The notes beneath the pieces were generated by a model, which was not told where the DNA came from, searched no databases, and saw only the letters and a program-made list of their open reading frames with translations. This document shows, piece by piece, positions 7,004 through 9,186 of a stretch of DNA of 9,186 nt (positions are counted from its first letter, which is position 1; each line of letters starts with the position of its first letter). The position numbers were made by a program, and so were the translations under genes. This DNA comes from an uncultured Bacteroidales bacterium (GTDB taxonomy: Bacteria > Bacteroidota > Bacteroidia > Bacteroidales > UBA932): positions 1 to 9,186 of the forward strand of contig CAMEBJ010000036.1 in NCBI GenBank assembly GCA_945912085.1. The letters run 5' to 3'.

Positions 7004-8420
7004 ACCTGATATCCATCCTTATGCGGCGACCCTGCGGATGAAGGTTGTTGCACCGGTTTCCGAGATTTTTCACAAATCCGAGAGGCAGACCGCCGTAATT
7101 CACTGTCAAATAGCCTCTTGGCGCATTCTCCAGGACGAGATTGTCCCTGTGGAGAAACGACAGGGCGGCGGAACGCTCCAGGGACACCCCTGGAAAAGCA
7201 TCGGAAGAAAGGGCAAGGGATAGGGCCAGGTCGGCACAGGGGACGAGTGTGTCTCCTTTCAGAGTCCCCGCCATACATCCCGAGCGGATTGTCCTGACAT
7301 TTGCCGAAACTGCATCGGACGCATCCGCAACATTCTCCGGAACAGCCACGATGGCATCCCCTCTCGGGATTGCCCTGACGGGAATATTGAACAACGGAGC
7401 TATTTTTTCCTGCACTGATTTTGCACCCCCTGCTCTGCGGGAGGTCTGCCCGGATTTCTTCCCGGAAGTCCTGTTGTTTGTAAAAGTTTCTGAATCAGCA
7501 CCTTTCTTAGTCATTGCCGCACAGAACTGCCCCTCGCCGGGAACCAGTCCCGGAACCAGGAGGTAGCCCGTCCCAGTCTTCAGAACACCGTCAAATGAAA
7601 GCTCAGGTGAGGAAGGCTCTGCACCAAGGTTCTCCGCAATCCAGAGGACATTCTCATCATTTTCCAGACGATTGAAAGTGCAGGTGGAGTAAAGCAGCAT
7701 GCCTTCCTGAGAAAGCGAAGGCCAGACATCCGCCACAATCCGCCTCTGACGCAACTGACAGAGTGAGACCGCATCAGGGGACCATTGTCCAACAGCTCCG
7801 GGATCCTTCCTGAACATACCCTCTCCCGAGCAGGGAACGTCGGCAACGATGATGTCAAAAAATCCTGTCAATACAGAAAATGCAGACGGATCGGCATTTG
7901 TAACAACAGTGCAGGGATCTCCCCATAGAGCCAGATTGTCCGCAAGTACAGAGACCCGTGCCGACATAACTTCGTTGGAAACCAGCAGGAAATCATCCCC
8001 GCATTCTTCCCTGAGAGATGCAAGGATGTCGGTGGACTTTCCTCCCGGCGCCGCACAAAGGTCAAGAACCCTCAACTGTCCCTGCTTTCTTTCACGGACA
8101 GACTTTAGGACCGACCTGAAGAGCTCCCCGACGAACATCGATGAGGAGTCCTGAACATAATAGGCACCGGCGTGAAACAGAGGGTCAAGCGTAAAGTCAG
8201 GTCTTTCGGAGAGAATCCTCCCGTGCCGGCTCCACGGTACAAAGGCGGAGACGGAGCCGAAATGCACGGCAACATCCTCCAGCAGAGGGGATGGCTTGAA
8301 AGGATTGAGCCTTACCGAGACCGATGCCGGGGCGTCAAACGATGAAAAGGCGACAGACGCAGCATCGCGGCCTATCGCCTCCTCAAGACTTTTTCTGAAA
8401 CTGTCCGGCAGGGTAATCAT
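7002..8420 (-). CDS. rsmF: 16S rRNA m5C methyltransferase, RsmF / NOP2-Sun family
   Basis: This cytoplasmic enzyme uses S-adenosylmethionine to make 5-methylcytosine in RNA; in E. coli RsmF modifies C1407 of 16S rRNA. The 472-residue length fits RsmF. Motifs run in order: N-terminal RNA-binding-like region (1-80), SAM motif DLCAAPGGKST (120-130), motif IV DVPCSGEGMF (194-203) with Cys197, and motif VI STCTFN (245-250) with Cys247. Both conserved cysteines are therefore present. A Gly/Lys/Ser-rich linker (about 304-335) leads to an RsmF-like C-terminal domain ending YLTVNYGGLPLGFVKN (437-452) and CNNLHPQGRRIR. The ATG overlaps the stop of the SRPBCC gene by one base, implying coupled translation in the pyrE operon. 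The exact target base in this organism is inferred from family. Confidence 0.9.
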   Translation of the reverse strand: MITLPDSFRKSLEEAIGRDAASVAFSSFDAPASVSVRLNPFKPSPLLEDVAVHFGSVSAFVPWSRHGRILSERPDFTLDPLFHAGAYYVQDSSSMFVGELFRSVLKSVRERKQGQLRVLDLCAAPGGKSTDILASLREECGDDFLLVSNEVMSARVSVLADNLALWGDPCTVVTNADPSAFSVLTGFFDIIVADVPCSGEGMFRKDPGAVGQWSPDAVSLCQLRQRRIVADVWPSLSQEGMLLYSTCTFNRLENDENVLWIAENLGAEPSSPELSFDGVLKTGTGYLLVPGLVPGEGQFCAAMTKKGADSETFTNNRTSGKKSGQTSRRAGGAKSVQEKIAPLFNIPVRAIPRGDAIVAVPENVADASDAVSANVRTIRSGCMAGTLKGDTLVPCADLALSLALSSDAFPGVSLERSAALSFLHRDNLVLENAPRGYLTVNYGGLPLGFVKNLGNRCNNLHPQGRRIRMDIR

Positions 8421-8908
8421 CAGGAATTGAATCCGTTTGAGAATCTTGAAGGGTCAAATCCCTCCGGGAACATCGATGGGTCAATGCCTTCCGGCATCTT
8501 GCCCCTAGAGATGTCAGCAAGGGCATCAACCATCTTGTCAAGAGCCTCCTTCAGCTTGGACCCGAGCATCATCTTCATCATCAGATTCAAATCAGCGACA
8601 AGCTCGATGTAGAATTCAGTCTGTTCCGAAGCGTTCGGGACTGGATCAAAAAACAGACTGACGGTGAACTGGAAAGGAGCACCGTCATCCTTGAAGTCAA
8701 TTCTGGAATACGGAGTCCTCTGAGCAATCCTCACTCCCACATTGAATCCCTGTACGAGTGCGTGGAGAGAATCCGAATCGGCAGAAACTCCCTCCCTCTT
8801 GTCAGGAGGCAGGAGATTCACAAAATTGCGCATATCCACAAACGCCATATACAGCACGTACGGCGATTTCAGGACGACTGAATGTTTGCTTTTTATTTCT
8901 GTTCTCAT
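8420..8908 (-). CDS. Small SRPBCC-like protein with repeat tail
   Basis: The 162-residue product has no signal peptide and looks cytoplasmic. Its order of elements, N-terminal strand SKHSVVLKSP (7-16), helical region, further strands (about 55-104) and a long C-terminal helix (about 105-136), resembles the START/SRPBCC fold. Proteins of this kind are often encoded next to pyrE in Bacteroidales as far as I recall. A hydrophobic ligand is typical of the fold, but none can be named here. Residues 139-162 form a proline-glycine tail with a nine-residue repeat. The ATG at 8906-8908 lies four bases after the pyrE stop, with a purine run (aaggaatagga) upstream that may act as ribosome binding site. 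Its TGA overlaps the methyltransferase ATG. Function is unknown. Confidence 0.75.
   Translation of the reverse strand: MRTEIKSKHSVVLKSPYVLYMAFVDMRNFVNLLPPDKREGVSADSDSLHALVQGFNVGVRIAQRTPYSRIDFKDDGAPFQFTVSLFFDPVPNASEQTEFYIELVADLNLMMKMMLGSKLKEALDKMVDALADISRGKMPEGIDPSMFPEGFDPSRFSNGFNS
8423..8494 (-). repeat. Nine-residue repeat tail of the SRPBCC-like protein
   Basis: Residues 139-162 read PEGIDPSMF, PEGFDPSRF, SNGFNS: two full copies of PEG-[IF]-DPS-x-F and a partial third. The 27-bp coding units differ at several third positions (for example gaa/gag, ggc/gga, cca/cct), so the repeat is old or is kept at protein level rather than a fresh duplication. Confidence 0.8.
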
Positions 8909-8912
8909 AGTC

Positions 8913-9186
8913 CTATTCCTTGCCCCAGGTTGAAGGGGAATATCTCCATTCCTTCAGGAGTGCTATTTCAGATGCCTTTATGTAGCCGGACTCGCTGGCC
9001 ACATCGATGAGAGTGTCGTAATTCGTCAGAGTGGTGAGTTCAATGTTGGCATTCTCGAAAGCCCTGCGTGACTGGTTGAAATTGTAGGAGAAGATTGCAA
9101 CCATACCCATTATCTGGGCACCCGCCTTTACAAGGGCGTCAGCTGCTCCCAGACTGCGCATTCCCGTCGAGATAAGGTCCTCAACG
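8913..9186 (-). CDS. pyrE: Orotate phosphoribosyltransferase, C-terminal part
   Basis: This enzyme joins orotate and PRPP to give orotidine 5'-monophosphate in de novo pyrimidine synthesis. The frame is open across the right window edge, so only about the last 90 residues are seen. The first visible residues, VEDLISTG (9162-9185), are the PRPP-binding loop characteristic of PyrE; in most homologues Gly follows, while here Met-Arg-Ser follows. Downstream segments GMVAIFSYNF, LTTLTNYDTLIDVA, SGYI and a C-terminal LLKEWRYSPSTWGK match Bacteroidales PyrE proteins. An internal ATG at 9159-9161 is inside the active-site motif and is not the start. The TAG stop (8913-8915) is four bases before the SRPBCC ATG, so pyrE leads this operon within the window. 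Confidence 0.92.
   Translation of the reverse strand, partial: VEDLISTGMRSLGAADALVKAGAQIMGMVAIFSYNFNQSRRAFENANIELTTLTNYDTLIDVASESGYIKASEIALLKEWRYSPSTWGKE

Noticed and set aside
1..9186. CRISPR array, tRNA, rRNA, insertion sequence, phage or toxin-antitoxin genes
   Set aside because: No spaced direct repeats, transposase-like protein, terminal repeats or RNA-gene signatures were seen on either strand; nearly all sequence is explained by eight housekeeping or envelope genes.

Overview
This window looks like ordinary chromosomal DNA from a member of the Bacteroidota, most likely order Bacteroidales. The first gene belongs to the Bacteroidetes-specific Porin_10 family. Start codons have A-rich leaders and usually no clear Shine-Dalgarno sequence. 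A TAnnTTTG promoter element, the form used by Bacteroidetes housekeeping sigma, lies before the divergent pair. Base composition is moderate by eye, about half G+C, except for two A+T-rich intergenic patches. I cannot name the genus from the sequence.

Left part, plus strand (1-3718): a large putative outer-membrane porin, whose 5' end lies before the window, overlaps by one base a secreted MltF-like lytic transglycosylase. The pair is an apparent cell-envelope operon. Its 3' end meets, with six bases between stop codons, a minus-strand LolC/LolE-type ABC permease (3725-4906).

Middle (4907-6007): a 123-bp divergent promoter region separates the permease from a plus-strand, ten-helix BASS/SBF-like transporter (5030-6007). 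The transporter ends only three bases from the stop of the next minus-strand gene.

Right part, minus strand (6011-9186): read in the direction of transcription, pyrE (cut by the window edge), a small SRPBCC-like protein, an RsmF/NOP2/Sun-type rRNA m5C methyltransferase, then, after a 49-bp A+T-rich gap, a secreted TPR-containing protein. The first three are packed with a 4-base gap and a 1-base overlap and are almost certainly one transcript. The TPR gene may be on the same message or have its own promoter.

The coding content is dense, with no gene-free stretch above 125 bp. I saw no tRNA, rRNA, insertion sequence, CRISPR array, phage gene or defence gene. I do not see a convincing new multi-gene system. 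The points most worth checking are at the protein level: an apparently half-sized solute-binding module in the MltF-like enzyme, a glycine/methionine repeat tail after the last strand of the porin barrel, and a short nine-residue repeat tail on the SRPBCC protein.
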